From Draconibacterium orientale (GTDB taxonomy: Bacteria > Bacteroidota > Bacteroidia > Bacteroidales > UBA1556): DNA of 47,371 bases. The translations under genes were made by a program, and so were the position numbers. Positions 35,810 to 45,510 of the stretch are shown in pieces (position 1 is the stretch's first letter; each line of letters begins with the position of its first letter). The notes under the pieces are model-generated. The model was given only the letters and a program-made list of their open reading frames with translations. It searched no databases and had not been told where the DNA came from. Location: positions 1 through 47,371 of the forward strand of contig DYSI01000009.1 in assembly GCA_020718275.1 (NCBI GenBank). Reading direction: 5' to 3'.

Positions 35810-35992
35810 CCTAGCGAAAAAATTTAAATTGGTGAACTGCAAAATAAAGTAAAACTATTGAACTATTCAATTAAAATCAAGGTCACAAAACTTAATATAC
35901 AGCCTAAATACAATCCATATTTTAGAGTGCATTTAATAATACCCTAGGCATTTTAGCAATCTAAGCTTTATGAGCTTTTTCGCAAGATGAAA

Positions 35993-36019
35993 TTGTACAA
36001 GTATTTTACAGTATATTTG
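35993..36019 (+). promoter_or_regulatory. Bacteroidota-type promoter of the acyl-CoA synthetase gene
   Basis: TTG at 35993-35995, 16 bases, then TATATTTG at 36012-36019, an exact -7 box 26 bases before the ATG. Spacing is one base under the usual range. Confidence 0.52.
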
Positions 36020-36045
36020 CATTCTAATCAAACCTTATAAACCGG

Positions 36046-37779
36046 ATGAGCCCATACCAATTAGAACAATTAGACGAGCTTAATTTATCTTTATTTTTAC
36101 AAAATACTGCTAATAAATTCCCAACGAGAAATGCAATTGCCTTTGTAGGAGAACCTTATATTACCTATTCAGAATTTGCTAACAAAGTAAAAACCCTATC
36201 ATTCCATCTCCAAAAACATGGAATAAAGTATCATGACAAAATAGCGGTATGGAGCGATAATAGTCCAAATTGGATCATTGCATATTTTGCGATTGTCAGT
36301 TTAGGCGCAGTAGCGGTTCCAATTTTACCAGACTTCTCGGCTACCGAGGCTGATAATATTCTTCGACATTCTGAGTCAAAATTATTATTCTCTTCACCCA
36401 TACTTTTTCGCAAACTTTATAATACCAAAGCCCTGAATGACCTTAGGGTGATTTCATTAGTCGACTTTTCGATTCATCATTTCAAAGAAAATGAAGAAAC
36501 TAAGGATGTAAGTTTTCAGAAATTCTGCACTGAAAACCAAAGTGAAATTGCTAATTTTAAACTTCCAATTGTCAAAGCCGATGATTTAGCTTCCATCATT
36601 TATACCAGTGGAACTACTGGCACTTCCAAAGGAGTAATGTTGACCAATCGCAATTTGGTTGCCAATGCAATTCAAGGATATGATACCTTTAACATCACCG
36701 AAGAAGACCGATTTTTATCCATTCTTCCGATGTCGCATACGCTTGAATTTACGCTCGGTAATATTTTTCCAATCATGTGCGGTGCTTCTATTAATTACAT
36801 TCAGAAACCACCAACCGCTGCGGTACTTATGCCGGCATTAAAGATTGTGAAACCAACCATTATGTTGACGGTACCTTTAATAATGGAAAAAATATACAAA
36901 TCGAAGGTGCGACCAGAACTCACCAGTTCACCACTTAAAAAGCGTCTCTACAAATTTGGTCCAACGCGTCGATTGTTTCATAAAATTGCGGGTAAACGAT
37001 TGATGAGTACTTTCGGAGGTGCGCTTAAATTCTATGGAATCGGCGGTGCTAAATTAGACAAGGAAGTAGAAATTTTCCTCTATGAAGCTAAATTCCCCTA
37101 CGCTATTGGATACGGATTGACAGAAACTTCGCCACTCCTTGCAGGCACACATCCTGGTAGAGGTAGAATAGGATCTACTGGCCCTGCTGTTTTGGGAGTT
37201 ACTTTAAAGCTTATCAATCAGGATCCAACCACTGGTGAAGGCGAAGTGGTAGCTTACGGCCCTAATATCATGAAAGGTTATTACAAAGCCGACGAAACTA
37301 ATAAGCTAGTTTTTACCGAAGATGGCGGTTTCAAAACTGGTGATACCGGTACATTCGACAAAGAAAATTTTCTATTTATCAAAGGTCGAATCAAAAACAT
37401 GATTTTAGGACCAAGTGGTGAGAATATTTTTCCAGAGGAAATAGAAGCTGCTATCAATAAAAGTGAATGGGTTTTGGAATCCTTGGTTTATGAAATGAGT
37501 GGAAAAATTGTTGCCCGCGTGGAACTCAATTATGACGAAATCAACAGGCAATTTCAGCATTTCAAAGACAAAGCCTCAGAAATGGAAAAAGAAGTCAGCA
37601 AAATATTAGCCTCAATCCGGCAAAATGTTAATACCGAAGTGAGCAAATTTTCGCGATTGGGAGATATTTTTGAACAGAAAGCACCTTTCGTTAAAACGCC
37701 TACTAAGAAAATCAAAAGATATTTGTATTACGACACCCATCCGAGCGAAAATCCAGTAGATAACTCCAATGAAAGCTAA
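36046..37779 (+). CDS. Long-chain fatty acid--CoA ligase (AMP-forming)
   Basis: A 577-residue member of the adenylate-forming family that activates fatty acids to acyl-CoA. The P-loop YTSGTTGTSKG is at 186-196, followed by SILPMSHTLEFTLG, the YGLTETSPLL motif near 354-363, GFKTGDTG, and KGRIKNMILGPSGENIFPEE, the hinge into the small C-terminal domain. The catalytic Lys should be in TPTKKIKRYLY near the end. This is the long-chain (FadD/ACSL-like) shape, peripheral to the membrane. Transcribed from its own promoter; dprA starts 50 bases later on the same strand. Confidence 0.93.
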   Translation: MSPYQLEQLDELNLSLFLQNTANKFPTRNAIAFVGEPYITYSEFANKVKTLSFHLQKHGIKYHDKIAVWSDNSPNWIIAYFAIVSLGAVAVPILPDFSATEADNILRHSESKLLFSSPILFRKLYNTKALNDLRVISLVDFSIHHFKENEETKDVSFQKFCTENQSEIANFKLPIVKADDLASIIYTSGTTGTSKGVMLTNRNLVANAIQGYDTFNITEEDRFLSILPMSHTLEFTLGNIFPIMCGASINYIQKPPTAAVLMPALKIVKPTIMLTVPLIMEKIYKSKVRPELTSSPLKKRLYKFGPTRRLFHKIAGKRLMSTFGGALKFYGIGGAKLDKEVEIFLYEAKFPYAIGYGLTETSPLLAGTHPGRGRIGSTGPAVLGVTLKLINQDPTTGEGEVVAYGPNIMKGYYKADETNKLVFTEDGGFKTGDTGTFDKENFLFIKGRIKNMILGPSGENIFPEEIEAAINKSEWVLESLVYEMSGKIVARVELNYDEINRQFQHFKDKASEMEKEVSKILASIRQNVNTEVSKFSRLGDIFEQKAPFVKTPTKKIKRYLYYDTHPSENPVDNSNES

Positions 37780-37829
37780 GATCTCCATACTACATGATAG
37801 GTCAATCTCAAAAATAGTTTTTTAATTGG

Positions 37830-38927
37830 ATGAAAGATAGCTTAATTTATCAAATTGCTTTGACATTACTCCCTGAAATTGGGGCCATTACTGCGCGTAG
37901 ATTAGTGTCGTATTGTGGTGGCGTTGAAGCAGTTTTTACCGAAAGCATCCAAAACTTACGCAAAATTCCAGGCATAAGTAATAATGCTATTCATTCGATA
38001 AAACATATTTCGGTGATGAAAGAAGCCGAAGCGGAGCTAAAATTCATTACAGATCAACAGATAAAAACTTTTTTTTACCTTGACGATGCCTATCCAAATC
38101 GGCTCAAGCACTGTGCTGATAGCCCCATCTTATTATATTATAAAGGAGAATCCACCTTCAATTATAGTCAAGTGCTTTCCATCGTTGGCACGCGACAACC
38201 AAGCCAATCAGCACAAGAAATTTGCGATGAGATAATTGCCAATCTAAACCATACAGACACCCTTATTGTGAGTGGTTTAGCTTACGGAATCGATGCGTGT
38301 GCACATAAATCAGCGCTCAAATATGGTATTTCAACCATTGGCGTTCTGGGGCATGGGCTCGACAGAATTTATCCAGCCGTTCATCGCAAATTGGCTGATA
38401 GCATGATGCATCAAGGTGGAATTTTAACTGAATTTAGAAAAGGAACCATCCCTGAACGGGAAAATTTTCCCCAACGAAATCGCATTGTGGCAGGAATGGC
38501 AGATGCTACCCTCGTGGTTGAATCGCGCGAAAGAGGTGGCTCACTGATTACTGCAAATCTAGCTTTCAACTATAATCGTGATGTTTTAGCCATTCCAGGG
38601 CGTCCAACTGACCCACTGTCGCAAGGATGTAACCTATTAATACAGCGAAATATAGCACAACTTGTACAGTCGGCCGATGATATAAAACGGATTCTCAACT
38701 GGGAGCAAGACAATAAAGCTAAGGCACCACAAAAGCAACTTTTTGTTGAATTGGATGACAATGATAGGAAGGTGGTGGACGTTATGAAGCCAAGTGAAGA
38801 CATTTCAATTGACGAAATCAGTATCGATTGCGGATTATCCATGTCTAAAACAGCAGCCATTTTGCTTAACCTCGAATTTAAAGGTTTGGTGAAAACACTG
38901 CCCGGAAAACGATATCGATTAGCCTAA
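37830..38927 (+). CDS. dprA: DNA-processing protein DprA
   Basis: A 365-residue protein that protects incoming single-stranded DNA and loads RecA during natural transformation; it is also kept in species without known competence. N-terminal helix-hairpin-helix-like part (IALTLLPEIGAITARRLVSY); Rossmann core with SIVGTRQPSQSAQEIC, SGLAYGIDACAHKSAL, GVLGHGLDRIYP, NFPQRNRIVAGMA and RERGGSLITANLA; and a C-terminal winged helix of about 60 residues (from DDNDRKVVDVM). Length and domain order are typical. The only competence-related gene here, placed between an acyl-CoA synthetase and a lipopolysaccharide exporter gene. Confidence 0.96.
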   Translation: MKDSLIYQIALTLLPEIGAITARRLVSYCGGVEAVFTESIQNLRKIPGISNNAIHSIKHISVMKEAEAELKFITDQQIKTFFYLDDAYPNRLKHCADSPILLYYKGESTFNYSQVLSIVGTRQPSQSAQEICDEIIANLNHTDTLIVSGLAYGIDACAHKSALKYGISTIGVLGHGLDRIYPAVHRKLADSMMHQGGILTEFRKGTIPERENFPQRNRIVAGMADATLVVESRERGGSLITANLAFNYNRDVLAIPGRPTDPLSQGCNLLIQRNIAQLVQSADDIKRILNWEQDNKAKAPQKQLFVELDDNDRKVVDVMKPSEDISIDEISIDCGLSMSKTAAILLNLEFKGLVKTLPGKRYRLA

Positions 38928-38960
38928 GATTTATTACAAATAATAACTTAAAAACCATTC

Positions 38961-40037
38961 ATGAAGATAATAGATTGGTATATCATTAAGCAGTTTTTAG
39001 TGACTTTTTTCACAACCATCGGACTCATAATTCTGATTGTGATAGTCTTTGACATTTCGGAAAGGCTTGATGACTTTATCTCAAATCAAGCACCGCTTTA
39101 TGATATTGTCTTTTCTTATTACGCCACCTTTATCCCTTTCTTTACCAATATGTTCAGCCCGCTGATCACCTTTATTGCGGTTATTTTCTTTACTTCTAAA
39201 ATTGCCTATAATACTGAAATTGTAGCAATCCTGAGCAGTGGAATTAGCTTTAAAAGATTACTTTACCCCTACTTAATGGCTGCATCGGTTATTGCCTTAC
39301 TTTCATTTTATCTTGCTAACTTCCTTATTCCCATTACTAATGAAGTAAAAGTAGAGTTTGAAACCAAATACATTTATGGCAACCGATACAAAAGTGGGCA
39401 TGATATTCATATTCAAAACAAACCCGGCGAATTGCTTTATGTCGAGAATTTTAATAATGAAATGAAAACTGGCTATAATTTTACTTGGGAAAAATTTGAA
39501 GGGGAAAAGCAAGTTTTTAAGCTCAAAGCTAGAACTATAGTTTACGATACGCTAACTGGAAATTGGACCATTAACTATTACTCCATCAGGGAATTTAAAG
39601 ACGGAAAACAGTATTTCAAAGAAGGGGAGAAAATGGATACCTCGTTCAATGTTATCCCAACGGATTATTCTTCCACAGTGATTAATATGGATGTAATGGA
39701 TTTTTTTGAGCTTAATGATTTTATTGAAAAGGAAAAAATAAAAGGCTCCGAAAACATCAAATTCTACTTGGTCGAAAAATACCGAAGACTTAGTTTCCCC
39801 TTTGCCACACTGATACTAACCGTCATAGGAGCTGCCGTTTCAAGTCGTAAAATCAGAGGAGGAATGGGGCTACATTTAGCAATAGGCATAACGCTAAGTT
39901 TTGGATACATTATTTTCATGCAAATCAGCACCGTTTTTGCAACTTTTGGCACCCTATCTCCTTTTGTGGCAGTCTGGCTACCCAATTTTGTTTTCTTTTT
40001 TATCGCGCTTTATATGGTTCGTATTGCGCCAAAATAA
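38961..40037 (+). CDS. LptF/LptG family permease
   Basis: A 358-residue YjgP/YjgQ-family protein, a permease subunit of the LptB2FG exporter that pulls lipopolysaccharide from the inner membrane into the Lpt bridge. The family start MKIIDWYIIKQFLVTFF is seen, then three helices in the first third with ILSSGISFKRLL (the coupling helix for LptB), a periplasmic beta-jellyroll (about 120-265), and three C-terminal helices starting near RRLSFPFATLILTVIG. Bacteroidota carry two or more such genes; which of LptF or LptG this is cannot be decided. Follows dprA by 33 bases. Confidence 0.9.
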   Translation: MKIIDWYIIKQFLVTFFTTIGLIILIVIVFDISERLDDFISNQAPLYDIVFSYYATFIPFFTNMFSPLITFIAVIFFTSKIAYNTEIVAILSSGISFKRLLYPYLMAASVIALLSFYLANFLIPITNEVKVEFETKYIYGNRYKSGHDIHIQNKPGELLYVENFNNEMKTGYNFTWEKFEGEKQVFKLKARTIVYDTLTGNWTINYYSIREFKDGKQYFKEGEKMDTSFNVIPTDYSSTVINMDVMDFFELNDFIEKEKIKGSENIKFYLVEKYRRLSFPFATLILTVIGAAVSSRKIRGGMGLHLAIGITLSFGYIIFMQISTVFATFGTLSPFVAVWLPNFVFFFIALYMVRIAPK

Positions 40038-40105
40038 GTTTGGAAAATTTAGATTTTAATACTAACAATCAAACAATTAGCTTATTAGCAAAATTTTACA
40101 ATGCT

Positions 40106-41017
40106 TTAGAAGTCTATTTCCATTCCATCAACTGCTAAAATCACATCAGCAAACTCAACTTCGGCTTCTTCTTTAAACAATTGAACATCCTTATATCTTG
40201 CCGAAAAATGACCTAGTAATAAACGATCTGCATCAGCTAAACGAGCAATACTAGCGGCTTGTTTAGCGGTTGAATGAAATTTCTGAATGGCATCTTCCTG
40301 ATTTACCTCCAAAAAAGTTGACTCATGATAGAGTAAACTTACGCCTTTCACCCAATCCGCCAACTCCTCAAAATAAGCAGTGTCGCTGCAATATGCATAA
40401 GAATTAGCCTTTTTGGCGGACTCAGTAATAAGATGGTTTGGAAATACAATTCCTTGTTCATCAACATAATCTTCGCCCTGCTTAATTCGTGTAAACCATT
40501 CTAAAGCAGGATTTTGCATTCGCACAAACTCCTTATTAACATTTAGAAGCAAAGGTTTTTGTTGCCATAGATAACCATAAGTGGTAATCCTATGTTTCAG
40601 CGGAAAAGCAAATACCTCATAATTATCCGATTCATAAATCTTCATTTTAGTTTGATGCGTTAAAACCACAAATTCAATTGGAAATTTCAAACGAGTTTCG
40701 GAAAGTTGTAAATACAAATCCACGGCTTGTTGAAGTCCTTCGGCTCCAAATACTTGAAGTGGATTAGTTCTATCCGACAAGTTCATGCTCGAAATTAAAC
40801 CCGGTAAACCAAAAAAATGGTCACCATGCAAATGACTTATAAATATGGCTTGAATTCGATGATTTTTCCTCCCAAAACGTTTCAATTGAAATTGAGTACC
40901 TTCAGCACAATCGAAAAGCAAAGAATGACCTTCTGTTTCCAAAAGATGTGCACTTAAACTTCGATCATTGGTAGGTGTGGCAGCACTACTCCCTAAAATT
41001 ACAATTGTTGCTGACAT
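40106..41017 (-). CDS. rnz: Ribonuclease Z
   Basis: A 303-residue tRNA 3'-processing endonuclease of the short RNase Z type. The MBL motif SHLHGDHFFGLPG is at 61-73; the start VILGSSAATPTNDRS and FDCAEGTQFQL are typical; TAYFEELADW, the HEST motif (YHESTF) and LLGHFSARY complete the active site. It removes 3' trailers so CCA can be added or matured. It begins directly after the stop of a T9SS cargo gene, with no gap, so it is likely expressed from the same messenger, an odd partner for a housekeeping RNase. Confidence 0.95.
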   Translation of the reverse strand: MSATIVILGSSAATPTNDRSLSAHLLETEGHSLLFDCAEGTQFQLKRFGRKNHRIQAIFISHLHGDHFFGLPGLISSMNLSDRTNPLQVFGAEGLQQAVDLYLQLSETRLKFPIEFVVLTHQTKMKIYESDNYEVFAFPLKHRITTYGYLWQQKPLLLNVNKEFVRMQNPALEWFTRIKQGEDYVDEQGIVFPNHLITESAKKANSYAYCSDTAYFEELADWVKGVSLLYHESTFLEVNQEDAIQKFHSTAKQAASIARLADADRLLLGHFSARYKDVQLFKEEAEVEFADVILAVDGMEIDF

Positions 41018-41746
41018 CTATTGAATTAGCATACGTTTGCGTACGATTTGATTATCCAGCTTCAATTCATAAAAATAAATCCCTGAAGGTAAATCCATGC
41101 GACTGAAATCGATCTTATTGGAACCAACTTCTGCCCGATATTGAGATGTTTGCACGCATTTTCCTACTAAGTCGAAAACTTGAAAATCAATATTCGCAGC
41201 TTTGGGTGAAAAATATTGAATTTGGCTGGTATAACTAAATGGATTTGGTTGATTTTGAAATACTTGTAATCCATTATTTTGACTCAATTCCAATCCAGCA
41301 AAAGCGGCATCTAAAACCTTAAAATCATAGGTCATGGTGTAAGGAAGTGCAGTGCCTAAGGCATTTACAGAAACAATAATACTTAACAAATAATTTCCTG
41401 CATCACCAACTACGGGAGTTCCTTGCACAACAACACATCCATAACTATTGCCTGGCCAAAAACCAGTTTCTGAATTACTAACCCATGAAATAGAACTTGG
41501 CATACCAGTAATACTAAGAATTCCTGCTGAATCAATCGGAACCACGAAACCCATATAAAGCGTATCTTCTGGAATACGAAGGTGAATTACTTCACTATAT
41601 AATTGCGTTTCAGCCGCATAGGGCAATCCCACTGCGGTGTCGGGAAAGGTTAAACTGCCGCTAAATTGAACAGGTGTACACTGCGAAAAAACTGGAAGGT
41701 TGAAGCCTAGAAAAATGAGCACTAAAAAGTAAAATGGTTTTAACAT
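41018..41746 (-). CDS. Secreted protein with T9SS type A sorting domain
   Basis: A 242-residue exported protein: signal peptide about 1-22 (FYFLVLIFLGFNLPVFSQ), an unrecognised central beta-rich region with a short Cys pair (QCTPVQF and YGCVVVQG) of about 135 residues, and a C-terminal T9SS type A sorting domain of about 80 residues. The latter has the hallmark NQPNPFSYTSQIQYFSP, then VFDLVGK, LPSGIYFYEL and KRMLIQ at the end. The sorting domain directs it through the T9SS, where it would be cut and released or anchored. The ATG at 41744-41746 gives a clean signal peptide; an upstream TTG at 41779 overlaps the promoter. Function of the cargo part is unknown. Confidence 0.88.
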   Translation of the reverse strand: MLKPFYFLVLIFLGFNLPVFSQCTPVQFSGSLTFPDTAVGLPYAAETQLYSEVIHLRIPEDTLYMGFVVPIDSAGILSITGMPSSISWVSNSETGFWPGNSYGCVVVQGTPVVGDAGNYLLSIIVSVNALGTALPYTMTYDFKVLDAAFAGLELSQNNGLQVFQNQPNPFSYTSQIQYFSPKAANIDFQVFDLVGKCVQTSQYRAEVGSNKIDFSRMDLPSGIYFYELKLDNQIVRKRMLIQ

Positions 41747-41776
41747 AAAAAATAGATTTAAGGTAATAAGGTTTTG

Positions 41777-41784
41777 CAAAATTA
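41777..41784 (-). promoter_or_regulatory. Promoter -7 box of the T9SS cargo gene and rnz
   Basis: On the minus strand this reads TAATTTTG, an exact TAnnTTTG box, 30 bases before the ATG at 41746. No matching -33 element is visible. Confidence 0.45.
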
Positions 41785-41989
41785 ATATAAAAAATGAAGA
41801 GGATTATGTGACCGTTAAAAAGTGGATGGTTGCTTAGTGAATGATTAAAACCTGACCATATCTTTTTCACATTTTTTTTGACTATTGCAATTCAACTGAC
41901 TAGCTTAAATCCCTATTTTCGCAAATGTTTTGAAAAAACTTATACCCATCAAAACTTATAATTTACCATCTAAAAACCAGAATCAACTC

Positions 41990-44851
41990 ATGAAGTTTAT
42001 TTTTACTATTTGGAGCATATTCCTTCTTACCATATTTTCGTACGGACAAAATTATAGTTCGAATCATCCAAAAACGCCGCTAAACCATAAAGTGTATCCT
42101 CATTGGAAAACCAACAGCAATCAGAAAATAAGTGATGATGGTCAATGGGTTACGTATGAAATAAATCCCATGAAAGGGGATGGATTTTTATACATTTATT
42201 CTGTTGAGCAGCAAAAGCTTGATTCGTTTGCCCGAGGTAAAAATGCGCAGATCTCGCCCCTATCTGATTTTATTGCCTTTCAAATTGCAGCGCCCTACGA
42301 CAGTATTCGCCAATTGAAACTTAAAAAAACACCCAAAGACAAACTTCCAAAAGACTCTTTAGCAATCTATTATTTTGCAAAAGACAGCCTAGTGAAAATA
42401 CCAAATATCCAATCTTTTGTAATGACGCAATCAAATCATGCTTGGATTGCCTACGAAATGGATTCCAAAAAAGCAAAGAAAGATAAGGAAACTGATGAAA
42501 AAGCAGATAAAAAGTGGCTATTTTACAAAAAGAAAACCACAGAAGTAGCCACGAAAGAAATCAAGCAAGAAGGAAAAAATATTCTGTTATGGAATCCCAT
42601 CAGTGGCAAATCACAGCCTTTTGACATGGTTGACGAATATAAATTTAACAAAAATGGCACTTCATTCTTCGCTTTAACAAACACCAAGCTTGATAGCGGC
42701 GAAAATAGCAGCCTCATCCGATATGATTTATTAAGCCAAACCACGCAGTCAATCTTTGATAAGAAAGGTAGTTCTGCTAAAATGTCTATCCACGAAAGTG
42801 GAAATTACATGGCTTTTTTACATGCCCAAGACACCTCCAAGTCCAATAAAATATATGATTTGTATCTTTGGAGAAGTGACGATAGCTGTGCTCAACTAAT
42901 CCTTGACACAAGCAATATACCTCATCGCAAAAACTGGAGTCCGAGCATAAATGCAAGCCCATATTTTAGTAAAGATGCCAGTAAGTTATTTTTTGGCATT
43001 GCTCCAAATCCAATCGAAGAGCCAAAAGACAGCCTACTCGACGACGAAAAATATCAAGTGGACGTGTGGAATTATCAAGATTTGCAATTACAACCCGAAC
43101 AAAAGCTTAAAGCAAAAAAAGAAGCTGCTAGAACTTACCTCACTGCCTACGAAATAATCAATAAAAACATTGTACAACTAGAAGATAGCCTTCTAAAAGT
43201 AGTGATCACTGTGGGCAAAGGTTCTTCGCACTATGCCTTAGGTATGGATCAAGAAAAGTATGGTAAAGAACAATCATGGGATGGATTTTATGCTGATTAT
43301 TACATAGTTAACATTCATAATGGACAACGTGAACTGATACTTGAACATCATCAATCGCGTGCAGAACTTTCACCTAATGGAAATTTTTTAATCTACTATA
43401 ATACCAAAGACAAAAACTGGTATTCGTATGATGTGGAAGCACGCAAACATCTCAATATTACTAAACACATTCCAACAAAACTGTACGATGAATTGAACGA
43501 TATTCCACAAGAACCTTCCCCTTATGGTATTGCCGCTTGGTTTTCGGATGATAAATTTTTAGTAATCAGCGATCGATACGATTTGTGGAAAATTGATCCT
43601 ACAGACCAATTAGTACCCGAAAACTTGACCAAAGATTATGGACGAAATAACAAAATCCGATTCAGAAATATCATCCTTGATGAGGATCATGACTATATCA
43701 ACGAAGAAAATCCAACGCTACTCATTGGCTTTAACGAAATCACAAAAGCATCAGGATATTATAGTATAGATATAAGAAACAATGAATTACCTATTACATT
43801 AATCACAAGCGACCATCGCTATTACAATCCGATAAAGGCAAAAAATACCGATAGAATTATTTACAGAAGAAGCTCCTTTTGCGAATATCCCGATTTACAA
43901 TTATCAAACCTAACATTTAGTCATTCACAAAAAATTTCAAATGTCAATCCACAGCAAGCTAATTATTTTTGGGGAAATGTTGAATTGATAAAATGGACTG
44001 CTTTAGATGGGCAAAAGATGGAAGGATTGCTCTATAAACCCGAATTTTTCGACTCCACCAAGCAATATCCAATGATTGTATATTTCTATGAGCGCTACTC
44101 CGACGAGCTTCATAACCACTATATTCCAAGCCCAAGTTATTCAACTATTAACTTTACGGAATATACCAGCAATGGCTACATTGTTTTCGTACCCGATATT
44201 AGTTACCAAACAGGACATCCCGCCAAATCAGCCTATAATTCGATTGTAAGCGGCACTGAATTCTTGAAGAAAAACCCTTGGATTGATGGCAAACATATTG
44301 GCTTACAGGGTCAAAGTTGGGGAGGTTATCAAACCGCCATGTTAATCACCATGACCGATATTTATGCTTGTGCCGAAGCAGGAGCACCAGTGAGCAATAT
44401 GATCAGTGCTTATGGCGGAATTCGTTGGGGATCAGGAGTTCAGCGTGGTTTTCAATACGAAAAAGGACAAAGTAGAATTGGCGTAAGCATTTGGGACAAT
44501 CTGAATCTATACATTGAAAACTCCCCCATTTTTCACGCTAAAAACGTAAAAACACCTTTATTAATTATGCATAATGATGCCGATGGCGCGGTGCCTTGGT
44601 ATCAAGGAATTGAATATTTCACGGCCTTGCGACGTTTGGACAAAAAAGTATGGATGCTAACCTATAATGGCGACGACCACAATCTAACTCAATGGCCCAA
44701 TCGCGTAGATTTAAGCATTCGCATGATGCAGTTCTTTGATCATTACCTCAAGGAAAAACCCATGCCTGTATGGATGTCGAAAGGAATTCCTGCCTACCAA
44801 AAAGGTAAAATTAATGGCTACGAACTTAGCAATCCTGACACAAAACATTAG
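41990..44851 (+). CDS. S9 family (prolyl oligopeptidase-like) serine peptidase, secreted
   Basis: A 953-residue exported peptidase. Signal peptide about 1-20 (KFIFTIWSIFLLTIFSYGQ), an N-terminal beta-propeller region (about 40-660) with a Lys-rich insert around residues 160-200, then an alpha/beta hydrolase domain. The catalytic triad is visible: Ser776 in GLQGQSWGGYQT, Asp865 in MHNDADGAVPW and His897 in GDDHNL. These enzymes release dipeptides or cut small peptides in the periplasm. The ATG at 41990 was chosen over an in-frame TTG at 41930 because it starts the signal peptide. The closest group is the Bacteroidota S9 peptidases of 900-950 residues. Appears monocistronic, followed by the DUF5063 gene 59 bases later. 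Confidence 0.92.
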   Translation: MKFIFTIWSIFLLTIFSYGQNYSSNHPKTPLNHKVYPHWKTNSNQKISDDGQWVTYEINPMKGDGFLYIYSVEQQKLDSFARGKNAQISPLSDFIAFQIAAPYDSIRQLKLKKTPKDKLPKDSLAIYYFAKDSLVKIPNIQSFVMTQSNHAWIAYEMDSKKAKKDKETDEKADKKWLFYKKKTTEVATKEIKQEGKNILLWNPISGKSQPFDMVDEYKFNKNGTSFFALTNTKLDSGENSSLIRYDLLSQTTQSIFDKKGSSAKMSIHESGNYMAFLHAQDTSKSNKIYDLYLWRSDDSCAQLILDTSNIPHRKNWSPSINASPYFSKDASKLFFGIAPNPIEEPKDSLLDDEKYQVDVWNYQDLQLQPEQKLKAKKEAARTYLTAYEIINKNIVQLEDSLLKVVITVGKGSSHYALGMDQEKYGKEQSWDGFYADYYIVNIHNGQRELILEHHQSRAELSPNGNFLIYYNTKDKNWYSYDVEARKHLNITKHIPTKLYDELNDIPQEPSPYGIAAWFSDDKFLVISDRYDLWKIDPTDQLVPENLTKDYGRNNKIRFRNIILDEDHDYINEENPTLLIGFNEITKASGYYSIDIRNNELPITLITSDHRYYNPIKAKNTDRIIYRRSSFCEYPDLQLSNLTFSHSQKISNVNPQQANYFWGNVELIKWTALDGQKMEGLLYKPEFFDSTKQYPMIVYFYERYSDELHNHYIPSPSYSTINFTEYTSNGYIVFVPDISYQTGHPAKSAYNSIVSGTEFLKKNPWIDGKHIGLQGQSWGGYQTAMLITMTDIYACAEAGAPVSNMISAYGGIRWGSGVQRGFQYEKGQSRIGVSIWDNLNLYIENSPIFHAKNVKTPLLIMHNDADGAVPWYQGIEYFTALRRLDKKVWMLTYNGDDHNLTQWPNRVDLSIRMMQFFDHYLKEKPMPVWMSKGIPAYQKGKINGYELSNPDTKH

Positions 44852-44910
44852 GGAATGAAATTTGATAAATCGAGGCTTTATTAGAAAATTGAAAACATTA
44901 AATTTACAAG

Positions 44911-45444
44911 ATGACTGACGATAATTTAACAATTCTGAAATCGAATCACGTACTGGAAATGATACGAGTAGCGCACGAATTCTGTGTTTTTACCGAAGAC
45001 ATCTCGCATCGCGATTTTACGGAAGTATTATCCTTTTACCAGAAAATATTAAGCTTACTCTATGTTAAAGGTTCTTTATTACCAGCTATAGAAGTCTCTG
45101 ACGAACAATTTAATGAGCGTTTTGTTACTGAAGAACATTGGGAAAATGTTTTTATCAACCTACAAACCATACTCGGCAAAGAGGAAGTATTTACAGTAAT
45201 CGACCAAAATCAAGAATTACAAAAAGCAAGTTTAGCAGAGCATATTGCCGATATCTATCAAGATCTAAAAGACTTTGTGGTACTCTTTCAGAATAATAGA
45301 TTGGCTGCCAAAGAAAATGCATTAGCAGAATTGCGTCGATTTTTTCCTGTCAATTGGGGATTACGCATTACAGCCGCAATGCCTGCTATTCATCAATTGT
45401 ACTATGCGGAAGCGCTGAACGAAGTAGATGATGAACTATATTGA
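44911..45444 (+). CDS. DUF5063 domain protein
   Basis: A 177-residue soluble, mainly helical acidic protein with no signal peptide. The arrangement EFCVFTEDISHRDFTEVLSF at the start, HIADIYQDLKDFVVLFQ in the middle and FFPVNWGLRITAAMPAIHQLYYA at the end matches DUF5063, a family of unknown function common in Bacteroidota. Same strand as the S9 peptidase gene 59 bases upstream and the TlpA-like gene 66 bases downstream; co-transcription is possible. Confidence 0.75.
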   Translation: MTDDNLTILKSNHVLEMIRVAHEFCVFTEDISHRDFTEVLSFYQKILSLLYVKGSLLPAIEVSDEQFNERFVTEEHWENVFINLQTILGKEEVFTVIDQNQELQKASLAEHIADIYQDLKDFVVLFQNNRLAAKENALAELRRFFPVNWGLRITAAMPAIHQLYYAEALNEVDDELY

Positions 45445-45510
45445 TATCAATAAATGACCAGAAAAACTATATAAAACCTAATTGAATAATTATTAATTAA
45501 CTATATAATC

